Source: Bryopsis sp. KO-2023 (Eukaryota; Chlorophyta; Ulvophyceae; Bryopsidales; Bryopsidaceae). Taken from it: 64,000 nucleotides of DNA. Below, in pieces: positions 12,110-22,800 of this stretch. Position 1 is the stretch's first letter, and each line of letters starts with the position of its first letter. The stretch spans positions 3,042,001-3,106,000 of the forward strand of contig BSYQ01000007.1 in the NCBI GenBank assembly GCA_030272585.1, in the 5' to 3' direction. Under the pieces are notes generated by a model. The model had not been told where the DNA came from. It did no database searches and was given only the letters and a program-made list of their open reading frames with translations. Made by a program: the position numbers and the translations under genes.

Positions 12110-12336
12110 CGCAGTTTACTGGTGGGTGTTCACCCAGCGACTCGCGACTGCTCTGAAATACGCAAAGTCGTCGTGTTCGGGTGGGGTCGCGACAGATTCA
12201 TAGCAGGTGCACGGGTGCGACAGATCACACTGGCTCCAGAATAAGCACTCCACTCAGCGTAGAACATCGAAGCCCCGACCACGGGACAGAAGGCGACGTC
12301 GAAATCGGAGCTTGTGTGACGATCCAAAAGCCGTGA
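12110..12336 (-). promoter_or_regulatory. Upstream region of the HEAT-like gene
   Basis: This is the 5' flank of the HEAT-like gene, immediately left of the transposon nest. No clear TATA box is visible. The mobile elements begin only about 300 bp upstream of the start codon, so they may have replaced or displaced distal promoter sequence. Confidence 0.3.
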
Positions 12337-12404
12337 ACTCCCTTCAGTCCGAATGCCATTAGTCCGAATGCGTGTCAGTCCGAATGCCGTAAGTCCGAAT
12401 GTCG
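12337..12404. repeat. Short tandem AGTCCGAATGC-type repeats at the insertion site
   Basis: Four imperfect copies of CAGTCCGAATGCC/TAAGTCCGAATGTC run up to the MITE. The same motif resumes right of the Harbinger element at 30,108 (GTCCGAACGCCGTCAGTCCG). The two mobile elements are therefore inserted inside this simple repeat, each copy of which offers a TAA target. Confidence 0.8.
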
Positions 12405-12407
12405 TAA

Positions 12408-12672
12408 GAGCATCCCCACCGCGGAACTCATCCTCATCTCAACTCGCGCACGTGCGAGCGAATCGCGACTATCGTTACGAATTCGTAGCGAAGTTACGTG
12501 ATTTCGAGCTGAGGAAATGAGGCCGGCCTAATTTCGAGTTACCGAAATGAGGTCGGCCTCACTTTCTCAGCTCGAAAATCACGTAACTTCGCTACGAATT
12601 CGTAACGATAGTCGCGATTCGCTCGCACGTGCGCGAGTTGAGATGAGGATGAGTTCCGCGGTGGGGATGCTC
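12408..12672. mobile_element. 265-bp hairpin MITE, PIF/Harbinger type (TAA target duplication)
   Basis: The element begins GAGCATCCCCACCGCGG and ends with its exact reverse complement. The two arms, each just over 100 bp, are close to identical around a small loop near 12,540. It is flanked by TAA on both sides (12405-12407 and 12673-12675), the 3-bp duplication typical of PIF/Harbinger. It has no coding capacity. The terminal sequence resembles, but does not equal, the ends of the large element next to it. A diverged relative begins at 63,540. Confidence 0.88.
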
Positions 12673-12713
12673 TAAGGGCACATCCACCCGTGTACGCCTC
12701 CGCTTCCGCTTCC

Positions 12714-13330
12714 TGCTGACGCGTAACGCATTAAAAAAATTGGACCCACCGGTCTACGCGTACGCTTACGCAACTCATCCGTATACGCTTCCATCACCCC
12801 CAAACACGCTTCCGACAGTTGCGGAAGCGTAGGTACTGGTCGCAAAATTGGAGTCACGTAATCCAAGTCAAATAGACACAAACCTGCACCTCCTTCTAGC
12901 TTTCTGGTTATTTTTCACGACGAGCTTGTTTCTAATCGGCACCAGGCCCGCGCAGTACTCTGCAAGGACGAGTTACAGTTCGTGTAGTCGTCGCCGACCA
13001 AGCCGTTTGTAGTAGACGACAGGTTTGCGCTGTACCTGCAGCGTGAAGAGTTCGAGTCTCTTCCGTCTATATAAGCAGTGTGATCGAATAGCAGAACACA
13101 CCTGTCGATACAATACAAGCAAGGAAGCAAGGAGAAAAGCAAGCAAGGAAGGAAGCAAGCAAGCATGGACGGCATCAGGGGCGTTGAGTCCAGGTGAAAC
13201 AAGAAACTACTGAGGGAGGCATGGTGTTCTATTTGTGAGGTTGAGCCAGAAACAGAAAACATTATTAAAAAAACCCATAAAAAAACCTTTAAAAAAAAAG
13301 AATTCTTATCATTGTGATTCTCTTATTTTT
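12714..13330. other. Left subterminal non-coding part of the Harbinger element
   Basis: This region contains several CGCTTCCG/TACGCG-rich words near the end, which are plausible transposase-binding sites. It also has a purine-rich run of GCAAGCAAGGAAGG repeats at about 13,115-13,165. No reading frame with protein-like composition was seen. Confidence 0.5.
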
Positions 13331-14240
13331 CTCCAAAATTTCTGTGGATTTTCTGTTGTTGTTAACAAGTAATGGGTGGGGTTTTATTTTCCAAAAGAAA
13401 AACCCAGAATTTCTGTGTTTATGGTGCCGTTAAGAAGTAATGGGTGGGTTTTTTTTTATTTTCTAAAAGATAAACCCAGAATTTCTGTGGATTTTCTGTT
13501 GTTGTTAACAAGTAATGGGTGGGGTTTTATTTTCCAAAAGAAAAACCCAGAATTTCTGTGTTTATGGTGCCGTTAAGAAGAAATGGGTGTTTTTTGTTTT
13601 TTTTTCTAAAAGATAAACCCAGAATTTCTGTGGATTTTCTGTTGTTGTTAACAAGTAATGGGTGGGGTTTTATTTTCCAAAAGAAAAACCCAGAATTTCT
13701 GTGTTTATGGTGCCGTTAAGAAGAAATGGGTGTTTTTTGTTTTTTTTTCTAAAAGATAAACCCAGAATTTCTGTGGATTTTCTGTTGTTAACAAGTAATG
13801 GGTGGGGTTTTATTTTCCAAAAGAAAAACCCAGAATTTCTGTGTTTATGGTGCCGTTAAGAAGTAATGGGTTTTTTGTTTTTTTTTTTCTAAAAGATAAA
13901 CCCAGAATTTCTGTGGATTTTCTGTTGTTGTTAACAAGTAATGGGTGGGGTTTTATTTTCCAAAAGAAAAACCCAGAATTTCTATGTTTATGGTGCCGTT
14001 AAGAAGTAATGGGTGGTTTTTTTTTTTTTTTTTCTAAAAGATAAACCCAGAATTTCTGTGGATTTTCTGTTGTTGTTAACAAGTAATGGGTGGGGTTTTA
14101 TTTTCCAAAAGAAAAACCCAGAATTTCTATGTTTATGGTGCCGTTAAGAAGTAATGGGTGGGGTTTTTTTTATTTTCTAAAAGATAAACCCAGAATTTCT
14201 GTGGATTTTCTGTTGTTGTTAACAAGTAATGGGTGGGGTT
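13330..14240. repeat. Tandem array of about 6.4 units of a 143-bp dimeric repeat
   Basis: Each unit is about 140-145 bp and is itself two related halves of about 70 bp. One half carries AATGGGTGGGGTTTTATTTT and the other AATGGGTGGG followed by a T-run. Both halves end in ...AACCCAGAATTTCTGTG. Units differ mainly in the length of the T-run. The array lies directly upstream of the transposase reading frame and gives a repetitive open frame that I do not regard as coding. Confidence 0.9.
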
Positions 14241-14601
14241 TGTTCTACTTCGTATGTGACAGGTTGGAAAAAAGAAGAAAGAGAAGAGAAAGGGAACGAA
14301 GGAGGAGAAACGATCAAAACGAAGAAGACACAACAATCTTATGTGTGGCTCTCCATACATTGTATTCGGTCGTGCAAGGAAGTCGAGGCGGTTCTCGGAT
14401 CGGAAAAGCGAAAAATATCGAACGTGGCTACAAGGACGCCTATTCACGGCTCATGACGGATTACTTCATTTCGCAACCCCTCTTCGATGAAGAATCTTTT
14501 CGCACAAGGTATAGGGTGCCAAGGGTCACTTTTTTGAGGATTGCCGCGGATTTTCTTCGGGAATACCCGTATTTTCGTCAAAAATCAGACTCTACGGGAA
14601 A

Positions 14602-15994
14602 CAGAGTTGTGCCGAAGTCGAAAAATCGACAACGGCAACGGAACGGCAACGGCAACGGCAATTAACGGCCGTTAATTGCCGTGAAAACCGTTGCCGTTCC
14701 GTTGTTGCACAACGGTTTAACGGCCGTTAACGGCGCCTTAACGGCCCGTTGCAACGGTCATCGTTAACGGCACTTTTTGCGTACTGACAGCCCTTACTAC
14801 AAGTATTACTAATACACAATCCACCCCGTCCCGTTCGTTCCCCCCTCGTTTCGCGAGTGAGGAAGGAATTGAACCCGTTTAAAAACACAACTAACCGAAC
14901 CCATTTGCTTTTCCGAGCACGACGCACTTTGTCGCGTGCAAAACGAGTGAGAAACGAGGGAGATATCCCAGTTTCTGTATTTTTCACAGAAACTGGGATA
15001 TCTCCCTCGTTTCTCGCTCGTTTCGCACGCGACAAAGTGCGACGTGCTCGAAAAAAGTTTTTTTCTTATCTGAGATACTTTTTCAAGGTCGAAAACGACT
15101 CTTAAACAAAAACGACGAGTGGTGTGGGTTAAGATCTACATCAGATCTATTTTTAAGTTAACAAGAACTTCCGCTTACAGTGTCGTTAAAGTTCCGAAAA
15201 AAGCGGAACTTCCACGGGTCGTTTCACGAAAAAGAGGGCGAGACACAACAAGTTCCGCCTTTTCCCATTACCTCCTTCAATTTTCAATTTTAGTTCGTTT
15301 TAATTCTAAAAATAGCATTTGGAAAAGGCGGAACTTGCGAAAAAGGCGGAACTTGCTGTGTCTCGCCCTCTTTTTCGTGAAACGACCCGTGGAAGTTCCG
15401 CTTTTTTCGGAACTTTAGTGGCACTGTAAGCGGAAGTTCTTGTTAACTTAAAAATAGATCTGATGTAGATCTTGACCCACACCACTCGTCGTTTTTGTTT
15501 AAGAGTCGTTTTGGACCGTGAAAAAGTATCTCAGATAAGAGAAAAACTTTTTTCGAGCACGTCGCACTTTGTCGCGTGCGAAACGAGCGAGAAACGAGGG
15601 AGATATCCCAGTTTCTGTGAAAAATACAGAAACTGGGATATCTCCCTCGTTTCTCACTCGTTTTGCACGCGACAAAATGCGTCGTGCTCGGAAAGTCTTT
15701 TTCTTGCGTTTGGTTTCATCCCCAAACGGTTTTATTCCTTTCCTAACCCGCGAAACGAACGAGACAGGAACGGGACGGCATGGATTATTCATTACAGTAC
15801 TCTTAATTTAGTAACAATGACCGTAGTAACCCTCAGCAACGGCGTCCACCGTTGCAACGGCTCTGCGACCGTTAACGGCGTTTTAACGGCCATTAACGGT
15901 CACACGGAACCGCTGACGGTAACGGTACGGCAACGGCCCGTTACCGTTAACGGCGCCGTTATTCACGGCGCCGTTGCAACGGCGCACAACTCTG
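14602..15994. mobile_element. 1,393-bp hAT-like foldback element inside the transposase
   Basis: The ends are CAGAGTTGTGCCG and its near reverse complement, flanked by the 8-bp duplication ACGGGAAA (14594-14601 and 15995-16002). Almost the whole element is one large imperfect palindrome centred near 15,290. Subterminal parts are dense in ACGGC/AACGG words. A nested hairpin (14,916-15,050) recurs in opposite order at 15,555-15,690, built around GAGGGAGATATCCCAGTTTC. No transposase is encoded. The 8-bp duplication and CAG start place it with hAT. Confidence 0.85.
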
Positions 15995-16545
15995 ACGGGA
16001 AAATTAGGAATACACGGATATGTGAAACTCACGGTTGCTTTCAGGATTATAGCTTATTCAGCACCATTAGATTCCATTGAAGATTCTTACAGGGTTTCTA
16101 GTACCGTTGCGTCGGAAGCTTTTAAACGTTTCATATACGGGATTGTTGAGCTTTACGGCACGGAGTTTTTACGTCCCCCCACCCAATCGGAAGTCAAACA
16201 TGAAATGCAAATTAACGCTAGGCGTGGTATGCCCGGGATGCTAGCGAGTTTGGACTGTACGCATCTCTATTGGAGTGCGTGCCCCACACATTGGGCTGGG
16301 CAGTTTTTGGATCGGACAAAAAGAATCTCGATCGTAATCGAAGCCGTATGTTTTTCAAACTTGTTTGTTCCTTTCGTGAACGTGGGCAGCCCTGGGTCGC
16401 TCAACGACCTGAATATTTTAGACGGAAGTCCATTTCAAACGGTGATGTTGAATGGGAATGGGAAAAACGCACGGTATAAGGTCAATGGTCAGGAGCATGA
16501 CATGGCCTATTACCTTGTGGACGGCATATATCCATCATGGGCTTG

Positions 16546-16955
16546 TGATAAAAACACGGGAAAGTATCGAGTAGTGGTAGACGTTACGTCTAGAACCACG
16601 GAAACACGGATAAGAGTCTTTGCTTACAAGCTTACTCTAGAACATTGTTACCTCGGTCCGGATCCAATAAATATGGGGCCGGACCGACAACCTGGCAAAA
16701 GGAACGGTTGAGAGCTGTCGGACCCAGCGTCCACTGGACCGACAGATCCAGACCAAATCCTTCTCAGGACCGTTGGTTGGATTGTGTGGACACGGTAACT
16801 GCCACCGTGTCCACCTCTCACTTGGGTCAGTCGGACTGTACCGCTGGACCGGCTCTGGTACCGAACCAGGCACTGATTACCGGACCAGGCTGATCCAGTC
16901 CGACTGGATCGACTTAGGTGAATGTGTACTCGTTCCAGAGTCCACATTCGTATCA
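16546..16955 (-). repeat. 3' LTR of the gypsy element
   Basis: This 410-bp repeat starts TGATAAAAACACGG and ends CATTCGTATCA, and matches 25961-26370. It inserts after TGGGCTTG in the Harbinger transposase. Confidence 0.95.
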
Positions 16956-16975
16956 ACCACTCCCCCCCCCATCAA
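16956..16975 (-). other. Polypurine tract of the gypsy element
   Basis: On the minus strand the bases just upstream of the 3' LTR are a run of nine G followed by AGTGGT. That is the plus-strand primer position expected for a Ty3-type element in this orientation. Confidence 0.8.
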
Positions 16976-17524
16976 GTGCGCGTCCCGAGCACCACGTATA
17001 TGAGAGGAGATCAGTTTACACAACCCAAGTCACCCCGAACCTTTTTACATGCCAAAAATGTTTGTGTTCAAAAACAAACAAGGTTCGTATCGGTCCATCC
17101 GACACTGGTCCCCTTGACCACTGTTACCTTGAGATCCAACAAACAAAAACAAAAACCCTGGATCCAATAATGTCTGCGAAATCGATTCAGTTCCCTGTTA
17201 CCTTAGAAAGAAAAGTAAGGTAACCTCTGGATCCCAGCCTGGATCCACTCAATTGTTTGATTCTGAACACCCAAATAACCCAAATTGATACTTCAATAAA
17301 ACAGGAAAATCATAACCAGATCAAAACAGAACTCCCCCATGGTTCCACAGAACATGGATGGTATGCAGAATAAAACAAATCCCAAACTGACTGTTGGGTC
17401 CATCCAAACAGGTATAGCAAATATGAATAAAAAAAAACTGGTCCCAGTCCAGAGAGTTCATAACCAAAAGAAAACAAACACACCAATCACTCCACTGGTC
17501 CCAACAGGTTAGACCTGTTGTAAC

Positions 17525-18721
17525 TCATTTCTGGCCACGACTGCGAAGTCGCGTTCTGGGACCTTGGATCGCCTGCGTTTGCTGCGAAGATCCTCCAGAG
17601 TGCTCTCCACGCTGCTCCTGGGTCCGCTCCTGCGTTTGCTCCGTTGATACCGCTCTCTGTGAAGTTCCTCTCGCTTGTCGATTCCCAACGGGATCCACCC
17701 CAACGGCCTTGAGGTAAGCCGCGTTCCAGTCTCGCAGCTGCTTTTTGCTTTTCCCGGTCCAGAGCGGGAGAACGTCTTTTTGGCACATGGGGCAACTCGG
17801 GAACGGGTTACCCCATTGCGGCACGAGTTCAACCGCGCCCTGGACCGGGTCTGCCGAATTGGCTAGCAGTTGCGCCGTTGTCGGGGTGAGGCCTTGCTCG
17901 TAGAATTTAGCGGCTCGCACGGCGATGCGATATCCCGCGTGGTGGGTCCGGCACACGAGGTGGTTGCGGGGGCATAGGATCTGGTCCGTTTGACGTGGGA
18001 CCGTTCGCGTAACCCCACACGCAATGCAACTAAATGGGGCTACGACGCTCGGTGCTGTTGGTGACGTCGGGATACTGGGAGACGGTGCGAGACCAGGTGG
18101 AACGATGGCAAGCTCGGACTCGGTAGTGGGTGGTCGCGAAGGGGGGTTCACGTCCATCTTACTTTCAGTCCCGTAAAGAGAGTCCCATTCCTCCTGATCT
18201 GTATCCACCATTTCTTCGACGGCACCTTCCTCACTTCCGATATCTCCCTCACTCAGTTCCACCTCCGTAGCTTCGTCCAGTATGAAGGAGCTTCGACGCA
18301 ACACCTTGTTACGACGTCTGGTGGTTTTCCATTTCGGGGGCTCATCCATTTCTCCGTCAGATGGTTGCTCTGACTGTCCCCCTTCTGCCTCTTTGGCTCG
18401 ATCCGTTTCCCTTCCGAGCATCTGATCAATTCCCTCTGCGTCTGCGACGCTCAGTTGTTTCAACGTTCCTTCCAGAACTCCTATTGCCTTCTCTATCCCT
18501 GTAATCATTTCCGCCTCATGGTTCTGTCCCCATTCTCGCGCGTCCCCTTCTGCTTCCTTCCTAGCGTTCGCCAGTGCCTCCTTTGTAGCGGCTAGTTCAT
18601 CTTCCAGCTGCTGAATCCTTTCTTTTTGTGCCGCTACCGTGGCCTGTAACCTCTTTGTCTCCTCAGTGAACGCTGCATTTAACGCATCAAGGGCGCTAGA
18701 GACAGGAGTCGGTGCAGCCAT
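17525..18721 (-). CDS. Third ORF of the gypsy element: coiled coil plus Cys/His cluster
   Basis: An intact 398-codon ORF lies between the chromodomain and the 3' LTR, the position where some retroelements hold an extra or env-like gene. It starts MAAPTPVSSALDALNAAFTEE and runs into a coiled coil (about 15-65, AAQKERIQQLEDELAATKEA). An acidic region with a basic patch (KWKTTRRRNKVLRRSS) follows, then a Pro/Ser linker. The C-terminal metal-binding-like cluster reads CIACGV, then CPRNHLVCRTHH, then CPMCQ, spaced like a RING/zinc-ribbon. No signal peptide or membrane segment is seen, so an envelope role is unlikely. Function is unknown; the absence of stops suggests recent selection or youth. Confidence 0.75.
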   Translation of the reverse strand: MAAPTPVSSALDALNAAFTEETKRLQATVAAQKERIQQLEDELAATKEALANARKEAEGDAREWGQNHEAEMITGIEKAIGVLEGTLKQLSVADAEGIDQMLGRETDRAKEAEGGQSEQPSDGEMDEPPKWKTTRRRNKVLRRSSFILDEATEVELSEGDIGSEEGAVEEMVDTDQEEWDSLYGTESKMDVNPPSRPPTTESELAIVPPGLAPSPSIPTSPTAPSVVAPFSCIACGVTRTVPRQTDQILCPRNHLVCRTHHAGYRIAVRAAKFYEQGLTPTTAQLLANSADPVQGAVELVPQWGNPFPSCPMCQKDVLPLWTGKSKKQLRDWNAAYLKAVGVDPVGNRQARGTSQRAVSTEQTQERTQEQRGEHSGGSSQQTQAIQGPRTRLRSRGQK

Positions 18722-19032
18722 TTCGAACGAGAACGAAGGAACAGTAGATGTTTGTCGGGGTTTGCAGTAGCGAGTCGGAAAACAGAAACCAAAGTGCGCT
18801 TGGTGTACGGTTCCTTGTCTTCGCGCTTCGTTTTATCGTCGTTCCCGGTTCCAGATCCAGTACGTCTGTACAGCCACGCCTTCCTCGGATCGTGTAGTCA
18901 GCTGGGAGTTACCTCAGGACTGAGATGATGTTTCCCCGTTAAGCTGTCCCATACCAGCCGGGGTCGGATCATTCTCGGTCCGTCTCCATTTGGATCCAAC
19001 TCCCCCATCGCTGGCTCCAATGCGATCCGGTC

Positions 19033-19349
19033 TCAGTTATGGCCATGTTTGGCTGAGTTTTTCCTTTCGAACTCAGCTAACAATTCTGCACAGTGTTCCA
19101 GATGTGCAACCGGTTCCCATGTGGCCTCATGGGTCGGATAACCCTTCCATAGTACCAGGTACCTCTTTCTTTTTCCAGCTCCCTTGGATCGTAGAACCGT
19201 CTCCACTTCGAATTCCTCGGCTCCAGTTAGTTCGTCCACCAGAGCCGGTCCTGGAGGATCGTCCCTCTTGAATTCCTCGGAACGTATATACTCCTTGAGT
19301 TTGGAGACGTGGAAGGTTGGATGTAGTCGCCATGTTTCTGGTAGATCAA
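19033..19349 (-). CDS. Chromodomain end of gypsy pol, separated from integrase by an insertion
   Basis: After the integrase tail landmark (LHPTFHVSKLKEY) the frame contains a canonical chromodomain: FEVETVLRSKG, RYLVLWKGY, EATWEPVAHL. Chromodomains of chromoviruses bind modified histones and steer integration. The frame is continuous with pol once the 465-bp hAT-like element and one TGCGGTAG copy are removed. It ends at 19033. Confidence 0.9.
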
Positions 19350-19357
19350 TGCGGTAG

Positions 19358-19822
19358 CAGAGATAGGACTTGGGCCAAATTTTTGGTCCGACTCCGGTCC
19401 GGTCCGGTTACGGTCGGGTTACGGTCACCGTACTACGGCCGTAACTCCGTACCGTAACCGGAGTAATATGTTGTTTTTACGGTACGGAACAGGTACGGTA
19501 TAACTACGGTAGGCCCTAAATCATCGTGAAGTAGCGTGGTTCAGTGCTAAAGCGTTAGGCTGCAGTCAGTAGGGTCGCGGGTTCGAATCCCCCTGGGTTC
19601 CTTTGGAATCGCGGGACCCTGCGGGGGTCACTTTCTACGGTTTACGGTTGTTACGGCCGTTACGGTCGTTACGGTCCGGTACGGAGCGGTACGGAGTGGT
19701 ACGGTGCTACGGTTACGGCCGTAAAAGTACGATTTTCTGACGAAAATTGTACTCCGGTTACGGTCCGGTTACGGTGGTTACGGTCCGGTTACGGTGACCG
19801 TAACCGTAAAGTCCTATCTCTG
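19358..19822. mobile_element. 465-bp non-autonomous hAT-like element carrying a tRNA-like core
   Basis: The 14-bp terminal repeats are CAGAGATAGGACTT and its reverse complement. An 8-bp duplication TGCGGTAG lies at 19350-19357 and 19823-19830. Both subterminal thirds consist of TACGGTCCGGTTACGG-type words. The centre holds a tRNA-like stretch. There is no coding capacity. It interrupts gypsy pol between integrase and chromodomain. Confidence 0.9.
19531..19602 (+). other. tRNA-like sequence (Pol III A/B-box pair) in the hAT-like element
   Basis: GCGTGGTTCAGTGCTAAAGC resembles a D-arm/A-box and CGCGGGTTCGAATCCCCC is a textbook T-arm/B-box at the right spacing. Acceptor-stem pairing is poor and the anticodon loop is not convincing, so it is a tRNA-derived module rather than a functional tRNA gene. 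Confidence 0.65.
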
Positions 19823-19830
19823 TGCGGTAG

Positions 19831-22800
19831 GCCACCGGTGATATCACTTTGGTCACCTTGAATGGCCCGATGAACCGTCTTCGGACCTTAGCTGGAACAT
19901 GCTTGGTCACGGCCAACGGAAGATGTGCACTTCGTAGGCACACTTCTTGGCCCACTTGGAACTCCACGTGCCTCCTTTTCTTGTTGGCTACTTGGCACAT
20001 TTGCTCCTGGGCGGCGTGGTAGTTCTTCTTCGCGTCCATCAAATCGTCCCGCATTCGGTCCACCATGGCTTCTGCGGCCTCAACATTGCTCTTGGGCCGG
20101 TCCAACTCCAATCCCTTCGGGTGCTGGCCGTACATAAGATAGAACGGCGTGTACTTGGTACTGGCGTTGATCGAGTTATTCGCTGCAAATTCTGCCGTGC
20201 TCAGGTAGTCGCTCCACTTCTCCGGCCTGGCCTCAATATAGGGCCGAAGGAAGTTCTCCAGGGTCCGGATCGTTACTTCACTCTGGCCATCCGACTGTGG
20301 ATGGTGAGCAGTTGACATCCGCAGATCCGTTCCTACGAGCCTGAACAGTTCCTTGTAGAACTGGCTCGTGAACCGTGGATCGCGATCCGAAACGATCACT
20401 TCAGGTATCCCTGAGGTAGGGAACACCTGGGATAGAAACAACTCGGCATACTCCTTTGCCGATACCTCCTTGGTACATGGCACGAACTTGCACATTTTTG
20501 TGAGCCGGTCCACAAAGACAGCTACAGCGGTATACCCATTCGATTTCGGCAAATCGGTCACAAGGTCCGTTGTCAGCTGTTCCCACTTATATGTCGGAAC
20601 GGGAAGCGGATTCAGCAATCCTTTGGGCTTCGCGTTCTCGGTCTTCATCACTTGGCATGTGGGGCACGAGCGGACATAGTCGGTCACGGTTCGTCTCCAA
20701 CCGCGCCACCAATATCTTCGGCTCACGAGCTCGGCCGTCCTGGCCACTCCTGGATGTCCCGCCATCGGAACATCGTGGTGATCGTGCAACACCACTTGTC
20801 GTTTTGTGGTAGGGACCACTAGTTTTGGGTCCACTCCTGGTTCGGTTTGATATAAAAGCATTCCCGGTTCGGTCCGAGAATACCCGGGTACATGTCGTCC
20901 TTGGTCCAGTTGGTCCAGAATACGCTTCAAAGTAGGGTCATCAGTGGTCGCTTGCGTCCATTCCTGCGCCTCCCCGGGCGAAATTTTGGCCTCCAAAATT
21001 GCATTCAACTTGAGCTGAGGCTTGCGTGACAATGCATCAGCCACCACATTGGATCGGCCCGGGAGGTAGACGATCTTCGGCATAATAGACTGAAAATACC
21101 CCGCCTTCAACCAGCGGGTTTGGGTCCGAGACAGGACCCGTTGCTGGAGGAAATGTGTAGCGGGCTGGTGGTCCGTGTAGACAGTGGTCCCTTTTGGCGC
21201 TCCTTCGAGATAATGGCGCCATTGAGCCAAGGCATAGGAAATGCCCAAAAGCTCCCTTTCATAGGCCGAGTACTTCTGTTCGGCCGAGTTGAGGGACCTA
21301 CTGAGGAACGCCACCGGTTGAAGTCCATCGTCAGCCTCCTGCATCAATGTGGCTCCCAGCGCAAAATCCGAAGCATCCGTGACAACTACATATGGCTTGT
21401 CCGGATCCGGTATCAGCAGGACCGGAGCCGTCGTCAGACTTTCCTTCAGGGCTTCAAAAGCTGCCTTCTGCTCGGCTCCCCATTCCCATGGCTGGTCCTT
21501 CTTCACAAGCTTCTGGATCGGCGCCGCTACCTTCGAAAACTGTCGAATGAAGCGACGGTAATACGAAACCATCCCCAGAAAACTTCGGACCTCAGGAACA
21601 GAGGTCAGCGGCTCCCAATCCCGGATCGCCTGGACCTTGGACCGATGCGGCGAGATTCCATTCGCCGAGATCCAATGGCCCACAAAATCCAACTCCTTCA
21701 CGGCGATAGAACACTTCGATGCCTTCGCGTACAGGTTGTGCTCCGCTAGCTTGTCCAATACCAAGCGTAGGTGCTCCGCATGCTCCTCCTCGTTCTTGCT
21801 GTAGACTATGATGTCATCGAGGAACACGACCATGAACCGGTCATGGAAATCCCGGAACAGGTCGTTTATCATAGCCATAAACTGCGGAGGGGCGTTTGTG
21901 AGCCCAAATGGCACCACCTTGTACTCGTAGTGTCCGTACCGGGTCCGGAACGCTGTCTTCTCCTGGTCCTCAGGCCGGATCGGCATCTGCCAGTAGCCGG
22001 ATCGCAGGTCCAACCGGCTAAACACCTTAGCTCCCTGTAGTCGGTCCAATAGCTCCTCGGGTAGCGGTAGTGGATAGCGGTTCTTGATGGTCCTCTGGTT
22101 GAGCCAGCGGTAGTCGATGCAAAAGCGAAGGCCACCGTCCTTCTTGTTAGCGAAGAGGACCGGTGCGCCCCATGGACTCTTGGAGGGCCGGATCAACTCC
22201 CGGTCCAACATGTAGTCCAGCTGTTTACGGACCTCCTGAAGCTCCGCCGGAGATAGTTTATACATGGGACGAAAGATTGGCTTCGTCCCCTCCTCAACTT
22301 TGATCTCGAACTCGTGCCCGTTTCGGACCGGTGGTGGTCCCTTGGGCAGATCCGAGGCAAATACTCTCCGATAGCTCTCCAGTAGGTTCGTAATCTTTCG
22401 AGAGGTGTCCTCCCGAATCTGTCGCTCCACATCGTCCTTCTGATGTCCGTCTTCTGGCTCCACTTCCGTAACTACCACCATCAAAGCTCCACAATCGTTG
22501 GCCCGTATCCCTCGCCAAACGTTGGTGGCGGATGTCGGTTCCAAACCCCCAATACTCATGACTTCAGTTGGTTTTGGCTGAGTTGAAATAGCTAATGGTA
22601 ATGATAGTTGGCTCCGGCCCCGACGAACCTTAATGGTCCGAGTGCGAAAACACAAATTGGGGTTTTCGGCAACCAACCATGGAATTCCCAATATCATTTC
22701 ATATGCCATTCCAGGGAACAAGTGGAAATCGGACACAAAATTAACTGATCCGGACCGGAACTGTAACCGGTCCGCTCGTCCTGTAACCTGTTTCCTGGAA

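Noticed and set aside
13376-14002. Repeated 65-66-codon ORFs starting MGFYFPKEKP
   Set aside because: They are the translation of the 143-bp tandem array and have no independent coding evidence.
16637-16956. Short ORFs inside the LTRs
   Set aside because: The same frames appear in both LTR copies on both strands and have no protein motifs.
17525-18721. Retroviral-type envelope gene
   Set aside because: The position fits, but no signal peptide, membrane anchor or glycosylation-rich ectodomain is visible.
19531-19602. Functional nuclear tRNA gene
   Set aside because: A/B boxes are present but acceptor-stem pairing and anticodon loop are not convincing, and it lies inside a transposon.
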